DNA of 64,000 nt from Metopolophium dirhodum. Its lineage: Eukaryota > Arthropoda > Insecta > Hemiptera > Aphididae. Shown in pieces: positions 1 to 12,835 of the stretch. The notes below the pieces were generated by a model that was not told the DNA's origin, did no database searches, and saw only the letters and a list, made by a program, of their open reading frames with translations. The position numbers and the translations under genes were made by a program. Location of the stretch: the NCBI RefSeq assembly GCF_019925205.1, contig NC_083568.1:11158393-11222392 (forward strand). The letters are read 5' to 3'. Each line of letters opens with the position of its first letter. Position 1 is the first letter of the stretch.

Positions 1-1350
1 GGTGGGTATACTGCACGATAAAAATCTATAGTTTGAACGTTATTCCGAACGAGTTGTTTGCTCACGAAACTCATACGCACAATAATAATATTATACTAAT
101 AATAATGGTACCTACCTATGCGATGTGTATACAGGCATAAAATATTTAATATTAAAATATTAATATCATTGAAATAATTATTCATAAGGTTTGATCATGA
201 ATTTGTTTACGTTTACGAGTTGCAGGCAAGAAGAAATATCTATCCGACTGAGAGGCGTCCGCGGTTGTCCAGATGAGTATAATAATTTGAATCCCGTTCA
301 CATTTCCGTAGTTTACGCACTGGCGTAGTGTGCACTGACGTGGCGATTTGAAAATTGTCCGGAGGCAAGCTACAATTAATATCCCAAGTATTAATGCATA
401 TAATAATGAATTAATACAATACAACTAATTATATTTCAGCTCATTATTGACTACCAGCAATTGAGCATATTATCATGTTACATTGTTTACTAGGGGGGGG
501 GGGACCCGGCACCGGCTACCACCCACCCCTCTGTTTAAGAAAAATCTCAGGCGATTGCCTCTGAAATTACTGTTTTCGTTCGACACGCCACTGGTTACGC
601 AGGTTCTACAGCAGCAGCTAGGTCACTCGTATTACATAATATTACTATCGGATGTAAAATAAATTGCATGGTATAAAATATATTATTTACAATATTTTTC
701 TATACAAAGTATATAATATAATAATGAGTAGGTAGGCACTATTACGCTTTGAAGTTATAAAACAAAACGGCAGAAGTTATAAATACGCGCGTTGAAGCCT
801 TGGAGGTATATATTAATATGTTGTGTAAAAAATCGAAATAATATTTTTCAAGCAATCCACACAGTTTTTTCTTTATCTTTTTACATTTTTATCACTATTA
901 AAAGGTATAGGTACTTACTTTAAAAAAAAAAATAAAACGAATACAATTTTCATATAATACGCGGGCAAGAAAAAGCGATCGAAAATTACGGCGGGTCGTG
1001 TCCGACCATTTTGGCCGAAACGTTTTTGAACCCAAACAATTTCGTTTTCTTGAATTTTTACGATCAATATTCAGAAAATAATATAACTCGTATCATCGTA
1101 ACACACCTATTTTTCTAACGGAAAATAAAACCACAATCATTGAAAATTAAAATAAATACTCAGTCACGTCAGAGGCGATGTCCAGCATTTAAAAATCAAA
1201 AAAATATTAAAACCGTACGCAATTGTTAATAAACAACAACTATACTCATCCACCTATAAATTACGATATTAAAACAGACGATAAGTCTGTGAAGAATGGT
1301 GCCGGGGTAGTGGTGAGGAGGGAGATTACCCCCCCCCCCACCATTATCTC
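1..1350. other. Left flank, no gene seen
   Basis: AT-rich DNA with homopolymer runs (G run near 493, C run near 1330). No gene, RNA or transposon end was recognised. Confidence 0.6.
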
Positions 1351-1879
1351 TTTTCAATATTTCTAATTACTTAGATACCTATATATACCAGATACCTATA
1401 TATAGGTGTACAACGCGCGGTATCATAAATTACATTTTTAATGATCAAAATGTATACCAGTGTATATTAAAAATCAGCCACGTCGTCCCATGACAAATTC
1501 GTTCGACTGCCACTGCAGGGGGGCCTCCCTTCTCGCTTTCGATTTCGACGACGTATTCGATTTCATCGAGGGAAAACCGACGATGATGCCAAAATCGCAG
1601 AAGGGCGTCCTATCCTATCCATCACACGTGTATCGTGCGAGTGGTTATAATTTAATCAACAGGCCGCGGTAGAATAAAGGAATTTATTCGGAAACGTTTT
1701 ATACCATATACGCTTTCGAGAGCGTAAATATTATTATATATCATACGCATAACGTCGCAAAGGTCGATGTATATTAATCAACGTCAGACGACTAAAAATA
1801 TTGAATTAACCGACGACGGCGTACCTATACCTACGTATGCCCGTTTAACGACGTCGACACGTCGTACACTCAGAAATAG
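1351..1879 (+). repeat. Direct duplication, copy A
   Basis: Starts TTTTCAATATTTCTAATTAC and runs through a GC-richer block (1510-1670) to CGTACACTCAGAAATA. The block 1510-1879 is about 90% identical by eye to 2658-3026. It contains a 70-codon open frame from 1460, but most differences between copies change the amino acid, so I do not call a gene. Confidence 0.75.
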
Positions 1880-1899
1880 ATATACCCCTCTCCCTTTTT

Positions 1900-3026
1900 T
1901 TTTCAATATTTCTAATTATTTAGATATATATACCTAGGGTTTTAAAATTTCATGACATTTTTTTTCTTGAAATATTTTATGAATTTTTCATGAAATATTT
2001 CATTTTGATGAAAAATAAAAATAAAGTTTTTATTATACCTAAAAGTTTATAGTCGTCAACTTCTAAGTGAATATTTTTAAAAGTTGGTTTATCGTATGAA
2101 ACAAAGACAATATGTAACATATTTACATATAGTTTATTAGTTGTTTAACAAATCTATAATAGTTATAACAAACTATATGATCTAAGTATTAAATAATGAG
2201 CCCAGAGCACCTTCACATCACTCAGCCACAATCACACACATATTATACGACTTTTGTACACTTTCTAATTACTGAAAATACACTATTATTTTATTCATTG
2301 TTGGAATTGACTTCAACTTTATTTCAAACCATTATCTTTTGGATCACTGATATACAATAATATTTTAAAACTTATGTAAAAAAATGTTTTTATTCTCAAA
2401 ATAATGCCAGGAATATTTTCAGCACTATATAATATAGAATATACAAATATGAAATAATAAATCAACAAAAATAATATGTTTTTCTTTAATTCTAAGTGTG
2501 TTATCAATTTATTGTTTCTAATCATCTATAACCGAACACAAATATTTTTTCATAATTTCATTGATATATTTCAAGAACAGTGAAATTTTCAATTTTATTT
2601 CAAGTGAAATATTTCAAATTTAGAACCCTATATTATATGCCGGATACCTATAGGTGTCCACTGCAGGGGGGCCTCCTTTCTCGCTTTCGAATTCTAATAA
2701 TCGACACGTCGACGACGTATTCGATTTCGTCGGGGAAAAACCGACGATGATGGCAAAATCGCAGAAGAGCGTCCTAGCCTATCCATCGCACGTGTATCGT
2801 GCGAGTGGTTATAATTTAATCAGCGGTAGAATAAAGGAATTTATTCGGAAACGTTTTATACTACGTACGCTTTCAAGAGCGTAAATATTATTATATATCA
2901 TACGCATAACGACGCAAAGGTCGATGTATATTAATCAACGTCAGACGACTAAAAATATTGAATTAACCGACCTACCTACCTACCTATACGTATGCGCGTT
3001 TAACGACATCGTACACTCAAAAATAT
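1900..3026 (+). repeat. Direct duplication, copy B, interrupted by a TIR element
   Basis: Same start as copy A at 1900, broken by the insert 1934-2631, and resuming at about 2640. Relative to A it lacks about 100 bp before CCACTGCAGGGGGGCC. The corresponding frame (from 2654) keeps the peptide SHVYRASGYNLI seen in copy A. Confidence 0.7.
1934..2631. mobile_element. TIR element inside a duplicated segment
   Basis: The left end TAGGGTTTTAAAATTTCA is imperfectly inverted at the right end (AAATTTAGAACCCTA). The interior is AT-rich with repeated TGAAATATTTCA-like motifs and no convincing gene. It interrupts the second of two direct duplicates. The 8 bases before it (TATATACC) resemble TATATGCC just after it, which would suit a hAT-type insertion, but the fit is not exact. 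Confidence 0.5.
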
Positions 3027-3264
3027 GATATCGCGTCTGCCGGTAATAATAATTAAGTTACGTAGAGGTACTTGCTATAATATATAATAATATTATTGTG
3101 CTCGAGATACGCGAGTTTTATAATTAATATTAAACGCTCGCGTTCCACCGGCAGTCGTAGACGTATATAATAGTATAATACTATGATGTACTGCACAGCA
3201 ATGCCAAAATATTAAACGGCCAACGGGCCGACCCGTATTAATGTATTATTATTATATTAATAGA

Positions 3265-3386
3265 ATACCCAGACAGCATTTTGTAATGATAATATTATAA
3301 TAGTATTATAATAACGTTATACTATTATTATTCGTTATTACAATGTTATAATAATATTATTAATCAAAAAATTGCTGTCTGGGTAT
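3265..3386. mobile_element. 122-bp near-palindromic MITE
   Basis: The ends are perfect inverted copies, ATACCCAGACAGCA (3265-3278) and TGCTGTCTGGGTAT (3373-3386), and most of the AT-rich interior also pairs with itself. If the outer TA is the target duplication, the termini are CCCAGACAGC, as in Tc1/mariner-type MITEs. Non-coding. Confidence 0.75.
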
Positions 3387-4489
3387 ATAACGCACGCTAA
3401 CACGATGATATTTCATTGGAACATACCCAATAATAATTGTGTTATAATAGTATTGCTATCATGTTTGAACCTACGCACTCCGATATGATACTATTATTAT
3501 TATTATTATTATATTATTATTATATACTACATACGTAGGTACCTATTCCCGCGGTATCCTTTAGCTGTTCACTCGGTCTTAATACGATTTCGCCGTTATT
3601 GTTGTGCAACGCTCCATTTGTACACCTATACGTTTTGTACGTCAAAACTATACAATATAATATAGGCATTCGCGTTAGAAAAATAACAGTGCATTTTAAG
3701 TGAAGTGTTTGAAACATTTAATCGGTCCGGTGCAGAGTGATATTGTGAAACACTGTTAATATACTGTCTATATTTTGCGGCGGTCGTATCGCATATATGA
3801 CACAACTCCGTGTACGTGTTTCGTTCTGTTTAGTTGATGTCTTAACGTCGTCTTTCGATGTCGTTGATGTACCCACCCCTCCCCCTCCAATATGATCGGC
3901 TCACACAAATCAATGCGTTTTAATACACTTCGAACACAACTCCAGTGAAAACATTGGAAAAACGCGGACGAAGAGAATAATAATTAAAACGTAGGTATAA
4001 GGATGGATGGAATGGCATAAAGACTGCAGCAGGACGTCGAGGACTCGCGTATCGCTTCGTACCTATATAGTACCATTGATTATAAACACTATACTGACTA
4101 GTATTTATAATCAATGCCAGTACCTGCCACGGCCGCAAAAGCCAGTGGTTTTGTGATTACTTTTTAATTTTTTTTTTTATATAGGTTTTTACTTTTTAAT
4201 CATTGTTTTAGATAAAAATTTGTTTGAGATTATTTCAACGACACTTTTTTTCACTACCCGGCGAATAGAGTTTCACAACGTTTTGCTCGTAGATTGTTAG
4301 AGAATGATTGTTTTTTTTTTTTTAAACTCTTGGATTCTGAGCGTGCAGCGATTAACGGATTGGTTTACTATAATATGTTGTGTGTTTTCTTTTCATTTTT
4401 TTTATATATATTTTTAACTATCGTGCCATGAGTTCATAACACAGTCTGAACCTTTGATGTAATAAAATTGCTTCTAACAAAGATAAATA

Positions 4490-6534
4490 TAAATTTTTAC
4501 GTAAAACCAGTTTTTGACTAAACTTGCCTTTTTCGCCAAATATTGAAAATATTTTGGCTTTTTGAGCTATTTATATATATATATAATATATATATATATA
4601 TGACATTTGACAGTTGATGACAGAACTAACCTAACTGGCTTAAAAACTTGAAAATTCAAAACAAGATTCGTAGAATTCCCTCGTAAATAGTTCTCATAAT
4701 AGCCTAAAAACTTAAAAAAATACATTTGCAATACATATCAGGGCCCAATTTGTATTCATACACTTTATGAGTTAAAATTATTAAGAAATTGAATATTTAA
4801 ACGAAAAATAGCGATTTTGGTTATTTTGTTGTAGTACTTAATTTAAAACAATTATATTTTTTGTAGGAATAGTTGAAGCTTTCTGTCCTTGTGAAAATTA
4901 TTAAGGGAGGAATACGATTGGGCGCACATTTTCCAAACAATCACTTTAGGGCGTAATATTTACCTACATAATATATTAGCAAGTTTTGGATCATATTATA
5001 TTTCCCTACATAATAAAAACACGTTTGGGGGCGCATATAATTCTGAGCTTATTTCCATTATCCAGAAGACACCACAAGGCTCGGTAGCATTCAAAAATAT
5101 GTTTGTACTTGTATTAATACATTTTAGTGTAGTACTAATATTTGTACTGGTAAGTAGAAATGTAGGCGAATTTTCTATTATTTTTATATGATCATTATTT
5201 CTTTTTGCCAAAAATCGTTGTTTAATAATTTTAAAATTTTCTTTTCCAATTTGATGATTTTTCAAACATTATCATACAAATCAATTTATCTTTTTCGTAA
5301 TTTATAAACTATTTAATTTTGTTACAACATGGTTTATTTTAAATTGTAAATATTTTGTGCATACCGTATTATGAAAAATGCGCCCAACCATGTTTACGAA
5401 TTTCATGTAAATTTTAAATAACATGCACAAATGAATAACACCTTACGGCTTATACCCATTATTATTTATTATACATATTGAAAATATTTGGATTAATGTT
5501 AAGTTATTTATATTTTATTCTACGAAAATATTCACACGGATATGTGGTATTTAGGTGATAATATTCTTCAAAACTACAAATATTTGCCAATTTTGAGTTA
5601 GAAATTTATTTTATATCTAAGATTTGATAATGTAAACAAGATTCCTCATAAGTTTTTCTAACTTAAAAATAAAAACTTGCTGGAAAGCCACATCATTTTT
5701 TATTATTTGAAGTTGACATTTTACACTGTATTACCTATGACCCAAAAGTTAACGATTTCTCATCGAACGCTTTTTTATTTTGTTGTAGGTAATTCACAAA
5801 AGAATAAAACATAGAAAGGTACTTGAAATTTATACGAAATGTTTATTTTATAATGTTATACATATCATATACATGATAACATATTCAAAAATATCTTGAC
5901 CCATTTTGAGCTATATATAGACATTTTAATTTTTTTTTCTATAAATATCCATGAAAAAATTTTTACTGCATCAAAAATCTTGAAAATGTAATACAATATT
6001 CCTCATAAGTGGTTGTATAGCTACGAAAAATATCAAAGATACATAGACACAAATTGTTCTGCTTTCATTCTGTTTTATAAATATTTACAGTTCAAATGTT
6101 GACAAAATTCATCAAAATCACGAAAATTCACAAATTAATTTGTAGTTAAAAATCTATAAAATGTTCAATTTTTATTGCTAAGGATTGGAAATGTAAAACA
6201 ATGTTTCTCATTGTAATAAATATTGTTACCGAAAAATCTAAAAATATGTATTGATTTTACAATGATGTGTATTTCTATTAGCAACATTTTGGGTAGTAAC
6301 ATTTTCCAATTTTTGAGATTAGTATCTTTTCTGATAGAAAAGTGAATGTTATTGGTACTTTTGGTAGTTCAAATTGAAAAACCTTGAGACATTTTTCGGA
6401 TTTCGTAAATTTTTTTTTAATTATGCTCGATAAAAACTGTTTCACTCAGAAAAAAGCTTGAAAATGTAATGCTATGTTCCTTATAAATGTCATTAATGTA
6501 AGTTAAAAAATAATAAAGATGCGTAGGCTCAATT
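4490..6534 (-). repeat. Family-R dispersed repeat, reverse orientation
   Basis: Diverged relative of 28438-29820 and 43341-44190 read on the opposite strand. Shared landmarks include ATTTTACAATGATGTGTAT, CTGATAGAAAAGTGAAT and TCTATAAAATGTTCAA. AT-rich, no intact protein. The boundary on the left is approximate. Confidence 0.55.
4915..5393. mobile_element. Possible short TIR element
   Basis: GATTGGGCGCACATTTTCC near 4916 is matched in reverse complement by the sequence ending TGAAAAATGCGCCCAACC near 5393. About 15 of 18 end bases pair. The interior is AT-rich with no gene, and no clear target duplication was found. Confidence 0.4.
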
Positions 6535-7007
6535 ATTTTTTATATGCATTTAAGAAGACGTGCTACCCGCATGTGTTGTCTCTGTCTTCCAAGTGTATAA
6601 TATAGCCAAAAACTGTTTAGCACATAACAACTTTACTCCCTCTTAATTTATAGTTAGAATTACCAAAATTCTACGACGGCGCATACGGAAAATTTTGTCT
6701 GTGATGTAGCGTTTTTATATTTTGGATAACATAAACACAATTAAATTTATCAATTTGAGAATATTAAGTTTTTATTGTTTTCTTTTATTTATTTACTTAT
6801 TAAAAATGATTGGTAATTGTTATAAAAACATTTTTAACACTACGTCACAGATAAAGTTCTTCCCTATGTGTTTTGGAATTTTGGTAATTCTACTATAAAT
6901 ACAAAGAGAAAAAATTTGTTACCAGAAAAACAGTTGTTTATGATATACATTTGTAAGACGGAGACACACATGAGGGTAGCACGTCTTCTTAAATGCATAT
7001 AAAAAAT
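6535..7007. mobile_element. Inverted-repeat (foldback/MITE) element, about 470 bp
   Basis: The left arm starts ATTTTTTATATGCATTTAAG then AAGACGTGCTACCC; the right arm ends with the reverse complement. The arms remain recognisable for about 170 bp, including AATTACCAAAATTC and a CTGTGA-GTAG segment. No coding capacity. It is embedded in the large family-R repeat, so it inserted later. A TTAA inside each arm could mark a piggyBac-type target, but identical sequence extends beyond it. Confidence 0.7.
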
Positions 7008-8048
7008 ATATCAAACCGTTCCTCTGAACAACATAGGTGATTCTTGGCATGAAATATTCAATATTATACATTTAAAATTAATAAAAAAAAATGGTTGATT
7101 AAAAATAGTTTAATTCTAAATTTAAATAAAACATGCATTATTGTTCCTCCTCAGACCATAATATGATACCTATACAGAAACTAAAAATTCACAATCATTA
7201 CTGTACACAATTACAAAACTTTTGTTGCAAATCAATACAATACAATTTTTAATATTTAGGAATTTAAATCAGAATTAATATGAGATTGAAGAAATAAATT
7301 AATGTTATGGTAAAAAAACTTAGAAAAATGAATTTTTATATGTTAAGAAATCTAAACAAAATTCTAGAACTACCTAAGTTTACTTAATATTGGTAGAATC
7401 AATGATCTCTTATGGTACAATAGGCTGGGGTGGTGCATTCGATAATGTTATATTTCAGTAACAAATATGTCAAAATTAAAATATCATTCAAATCATTATA
7501 ATTCTCCTCAATAAAGAACAAATGTACTCAATAACACATTTATGAAAAGAACTTAACGTGCTACATATTTAAAAAACCACAATTTATAACTATCAATATT
7601 GCATGGAGTGAAACGCAAAAAAACATTTTTATCATAAATAGATCTAAATAAACCACACCTGGTAGATATTTTCAAATGATTGGAGCCAAATTATGTAACA
7701 CAATCCTATATAATAAACCCATACCAATTAATTTATTCAAAAAATACATTTTGCAATGTTTATTGGAATGTTCTGATGCATTAATAATATTATAGAAATA
7801 ATATTGTATTCATTTACTCTAATCGATGTAAAATAATATGTATACAAAATAAAAGTTTTATTTTTTGTATAATTTGTTTTAGAACTCCTTGGCATCCACA
7901 CGAGTTTTCTCATTAGGGCCCAGTATTCATATGTATATGAAATGAAATGAAATAAATAAATAAATTTGTTTCTTAGATTTCTTTATTATTTATAATAATT
8001 AATAACGATTATTAGGTAACATGTTCAAAAGTCTGATAGAAGACGTAA

Positions 8049-8075
8049 TAATAATAATAATAATAATAATAATAT
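8049..8075 (+). repeat. (AAT)n microsatellite
   Basis: About nine AAT units in an AT-rich stretch. Confidence 0.85.
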
Positions 8076-9293
8076 TAGAAAAACAAATCAAAGATAAACA
8101 GTTTAAAAGTTTACAACTATTTTATATAATATTATATATATATTTATTTTTTATTTATATAAAGTGTATAATAACAATTGTTTTTTTTTAAACAACATTC
8201 GATGCTTGTACATAATATATATATAATATTATATGTAGATACAATATATAAAGACGTGAAGGATGATAATGATAACAATACTTGAGGTTATAGGTAACCA
8301 TTAATCTATATAATATAAATACTATCTATATAAAACGCATTAGTGTTAAATTAATTTTTTTTTATTTCGAAGACACTGAGAAATAAATTTTACATTATTC
8401 ATGAATATATATTACGTAATCAGGTCTGGATTTATTAAATTTTTGGATGCACATTTTACTTTCAAAAAAGTATAACAATAAAACAAATTAATTTACACAC
8501 TTACGGTGGGCTTTGTAGACAACTGAAAAACAAATTTATGGACAATAATTTTAATTTAATTTTTTGATATCCCAACGAACTGCTTGTAAAATTTGATCGT
8601 GTAAAATATTTTTTAAATATTATTTATCATCATTCGAATATTGTGTTTATAAAGAAGAATTAATGTTGAAATTTTCATTTGGTTAGACTACAGTAAATGG
8701 TGCAGCAAAATGGATTGGTTTTTGGTTACATTATCGCAACCAATACAATTGAAATGTTATTTTTTGTACGAAATAAAATATATATAATTGGAGCACGAAA
8801 TGAAAAGAAAACATCAACAAACTCAGGAATAACAAAAATATTGTTAACGCACTTTTTTTTTGTTTGTTATATTTTCGGTACTGGCACGAGACTTAATGGC
8901 GAAAAGACTGAAACGGAAACTTATCGTTTATTGGCACGGATATCAATTATATTTTAAACAACTATATAAATCAATCGAAACCTACTCGTCTACCGTCTAC
9001 GAGTGAATACAATTTTAAAAACTAAAAAACCTATTCATATTTCAAACCTGTAAGAATCCAAATTGTTTCGCTGACATTTTTAGGGTCGCTTTACATATAG
9101 GTACTTTTTATTATCATATTGGACCGGTGCCGAGAAATTTTTTTACCTCCATTTTTTAATATTTGTTATCAGTAAAATTAATTTTAATTTTGTGTGCTTA
9201 GAAATAAATGATAAATAGTAACGACAACAATAATACATAACATATAAAAGTAACAAATATTATACAAACAATAAAAAAAAATATAACAAACAT

Positions 9294-9416
9294 AATAATG
9301 ATAATAAAAATAATAATAATAATGATAATTAATAATAATAATAATAGGAATAGTGATAATAATAATAATAATAATAATAATAATAGTAATAATGATAATA
9401 ATAATAATTATAATAA
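9294..9416 (+). repeat. Long interrupted (AAT)n microsatellite
   Basis: More than 100 bp of AAT/AATG units. Reading frames through it on both strands are poly-isoleucine and are artefacts. Confidence 0.9.
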
Positions 9417-12362
9417 TGGTAACCGAACAAAATGTACGTATAATCGTAAAATTGGCATCAGAGTATAATGGCACTGCGATATTAACCCGTATTATAGGAA
9501 ATCCTGAACTTCACACCTATTTTGTTTATAATATTGTACTTGTTGTGCAATGTTTCAATTTTGTAAAAATAGGTCAAAAATTAATTTAAGAATAATAATT
9601 TCCAAGTGGAATCAAAATTTCCGAAAAAGTATAAACTTTTTTTTCCAATAAACATTATCGTACGCAATGCGTTTCAATATTTTAATATTATTTTGTTGTG
9701 TATAGTTAAGGCACGTAAAACAATTTAAGAAAAAAAAATGTAATGATTTCCGTTAGGATATAAATCAATCATATTATATAGATACTCGTCTAATTGTATT
9801 ATACACAGCCTATACAATGTCGTATTTACTGTTTCGTAATAATATAGTTAAGTTTGGATGAAGATTTGAACCTTCGCGAGCGACAAAGTCAATCATTTCG
9901 AAAGCATATAATAATATATACTAACATTCTAGGAATAGTACTCAAACACGCTCTACATATACGTATAATATATCACTAAGAATATATGAAGTAAATATAA
10001 TATTATAAATTAATGAAAATTGAAAAATACACATATCAGCAGCTGTTTACTTACAAACAGGAAAAAAAACCACTAAATTATGTTTAGTATAAATAATGTC
10101 TACGTTGGGGCTTTAATGTATAATTCGGTCGCCAGCAAACGACGAGGTGAAACTTAGATTCTTACGGCGACTCATACCGGCCCAAACCAAAGGGTGTGGT
10201 CTAAGTGGTCGACCTACCGGAAAATTTACTTCCTGCTAGTCTTGCTCTTATAATTTCCCGATTATTATTATACAATGGGTACATACTATTTTATGGCCAC
10301 GACACGGTTATTTCTTAATAATTTCCGACTCCTTCAATTGCAGCTGACGACCGCCGAGAAAAGGGGGCTTCTATAATATTATATTCAATCAAGTATATAA
10401 ACATAATAATAATTATTTAACAAATTTAAAACATTTCAAATTATTTTACGTTACAATTCGATTAAACCAGTCTTGCCACAACAATTAAAAACAAACAAAT
10501 ATTGTTTGGTAAACATATAATATAATAATAATATAATAAAAATGTATATATTATTATATATAATATACATATATTTATTTTGTTATATAAATATAATAAT
10601 ATAATAATTTGTTAATTTAATATTATAATACTATGTCCGACCTACGGGAGAGCAATCACTGACTGTTTTCGCAAACGATTTCGCGGAATTACGTCATAAT
10701 AAATCCACCTGCATTACCGTATTGCGTTCGATGCGGGCCAAGGGGAGGAGGATTTTTTTCGGACAAAATCGGTAGCCTTCCAATAAAATAACACGTCTGA
10801 ATATCGCGGGGACGCGAAATAACGTAACCGGATGTCAGGGCCCGATATAAAATATGAGCTGTGCAGTACGTCTAGCAATTAAAAATAAACAACATAAAAG
10901 CTTTTTGCGTTTTAATCGATAACTACACACACATGCACACACACACTCATATCATATTGAGCACATATAGACATGTCTGCCTACTACTTCTCGTTCGAGT
11001 GCGTATAGATGGAAATCCCTCGTCAAACGGCCATTGTCGAACATTATATTTGAATCGTCGGTGGTTTCATATTTTAAACGTGTTGAAAAGTATTATGTAC
11101 TATTGATTTGTCGGTAGGCGGGGGTTGGGGTGTTCATGTAGGTATATTTATATGTATAGTTTGGCCACAGCAATTATAATGATATTATGCAGGGGCACAA
11201 TATATCGTTGTACGTGTTTATAATGTTGTCGAATGATTTCCGCATAAAATCGAGTGATCTGCAGACAGAGATAGATATAGACATATAGTACATAGTTACT
11301 ACCACGGATTATATTGTCTTAAAGTCCGTATGGCTACTACTAATAATGTGTCGTTGAAACGATTTGGAAATCGGAAGAGAAAAAAAATGTCATTATTATG
11401 TTGTGAGTCAAAACGAAATAGTTACTATGATACCTACGCGTATAATATAACATTATATTATCAAAGTCAACCGTATAGTTATGGTATATTATTATTACAA
11501 TTATCCGCAAGTATCGATAGCGAACGATGGCGAGCAAACTTACGAAAATCGATATCGACCAGAGATCATCGGCGTGTGTAGTCGAGTCACGTCGCGAATA
11601 CGTTTGGGTGACATACCACCTCTTCGGACCGCAAAAAAACAAGAGAAACCGTTTCACCCTTATAATATTGCTCTCGTTTTCAGTCGTTTGTCGTGTTGGA
11701 ATTTCAAATTTCACTAATGCGCACACTCGTGGGGGGAGGGACGAATATTACGTTCTATATTATTAAATACTATAGTGATACGTTCAAGACGATAATAATA
11801 TTATTAGGAAAAACGACGACTGAGCGGGGGTAAGTTTTGCATACACACTATACTGAAACGAACCTACGACGATGCGCGATCATATGAGGAGGACGTGTCG
11901 ATATATTATAATGATGTCAAATTAATGTTAGTCTCCGGGAGAGAGAGAGAGGAGGATTGGGGGCGTGAATTCGAAAAAAAGGGTAAAATAACGGCGAATT
12001 AGATCGTTTATCGAAATGCATATTATACCGATAAACGAGCCCGGAGACCCGACGACGTGCAGATGGGAATAGCTCGTTTAAAACCTTTTCGATCCAATTC
12101 GTCCGTTAATGCGTGGGACATTTTTTTTAATCCTCGTTACGTTTAACAGTTAAAATATATAATATAATATAAATTTATATAATAATAATAATAATAGCTA
12201 GGTAATAGATATTATAATATATTAAAAACATCACGCGTAATACACGTGTTATAATCAACATAATATTATAGTGTATTATAGTCATTTTGGTAGCCCAAAG
12301 AATTGATTTTGTTACCGTAATAATATAATTATAAGTTTATAAGTAGTTTTATATGTTTTTTT

Positions 12363-12368
12363 TTTATT
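12363..12368 (-). terminator. Candidate polyadenylation signal of the transporter gene
   Basis: AATAAA on the minus strand about 100 bp downstream of the stop codon. The setting is a T-rich tract where such hexamers arise by chance, so this is only a candidate 3' end. Confidence 0.3.
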
Positions 12369-12467
12369 TTTTTTACATCCCTATTTACACAGAACATTGT
12401 TGAAGTCTCGGTGTCGAGTCGACAAAACGTTAATTTTTTTTTTTAATTAAATTTTTGGTCAGTCAAT

Positions 12468-12835
12468 CTAGTCTTCCCACTTCGGGAACGCGGACGGTGA
12501 CACAAACAAATTACTGTCGTTGTTGGCGGGTAGCGGTTCCAAGTTGGTCGGCCTCTTCGGTTCGGTCTTATTCTCGTCGACCACTGCTGCAGTGGTGGTG
12601 GATGAGGCTACTCTGGTGGAGGCTGTGGCGGTGGTGGTAGTAGTAGTGGTGTTGGCGGTGGCTGTGGTGGAGGTGGTGTTGGTGTTAGCGGAAGTCTTCG
12701 CCGGAGCCGGTGGTCGATTGTTTTGCGGTTTTGTCATCGTCTGCGATTTCATTTTCAGTTCAATTCTCTCGTCCTCGTCCACCCGCGGTTCCAACGTGCT
12801 GTGCTTTATCCCGTAATAGAAGTAGACGAATAGAC
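12468..12835 (-). CDS. Transporter terminal exon, end of TM14 and Thr-rich tail
   Basis: 368 bp including the stop (TAG, 12468-12470). Acceptor TTTCCAG. Completes TM14 as GLFVYFYYGIKHSTLEPR, then a charged segment DEDERIELKMKSQ and a low-complexity threonine/alanine tail of about 30 residues (roughly 12585-12690), followed by NKTEPKRPTNLEPLPANNDS and a final WED. The YGI-HS-LE ending of the last helix is typical of CATs; the Thr tract is not a family feature and is probably a cytosolic tail that varies through codon-repeat slippage. Confidence 0.93.

Larger units (their letters stand above)
7008..12362. other. 3' flank of transporter gene, no gene seen
   Basis: AT-rich sequence with (AAT)n and (AT)n tracts. 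Overlapping open frames on both strands at 11330-11766 have no recognisable motif and cannot all be coding. Nothing else is supported. Confidence 0.6.

Noticed and set aside
9184..9589. Isoleucine-rich reading frames on both strands
   Set aside because: They translate an (AAT)n microsatellite; composition and mirror frames show they are not genes.
11330..11766. Four overlapping frames, the longest 128 codons on minus
   Set aside because: Mutually overlapping on both strands, no motif, no splice context; a chance result of CG-containing sequence.
12455..12816. Plus-strand frames over the transporter tail
   Set aside because: Mirror of the Thr-rich codons of the minus-strand terminal exon; the minus strand has homology and splice support.
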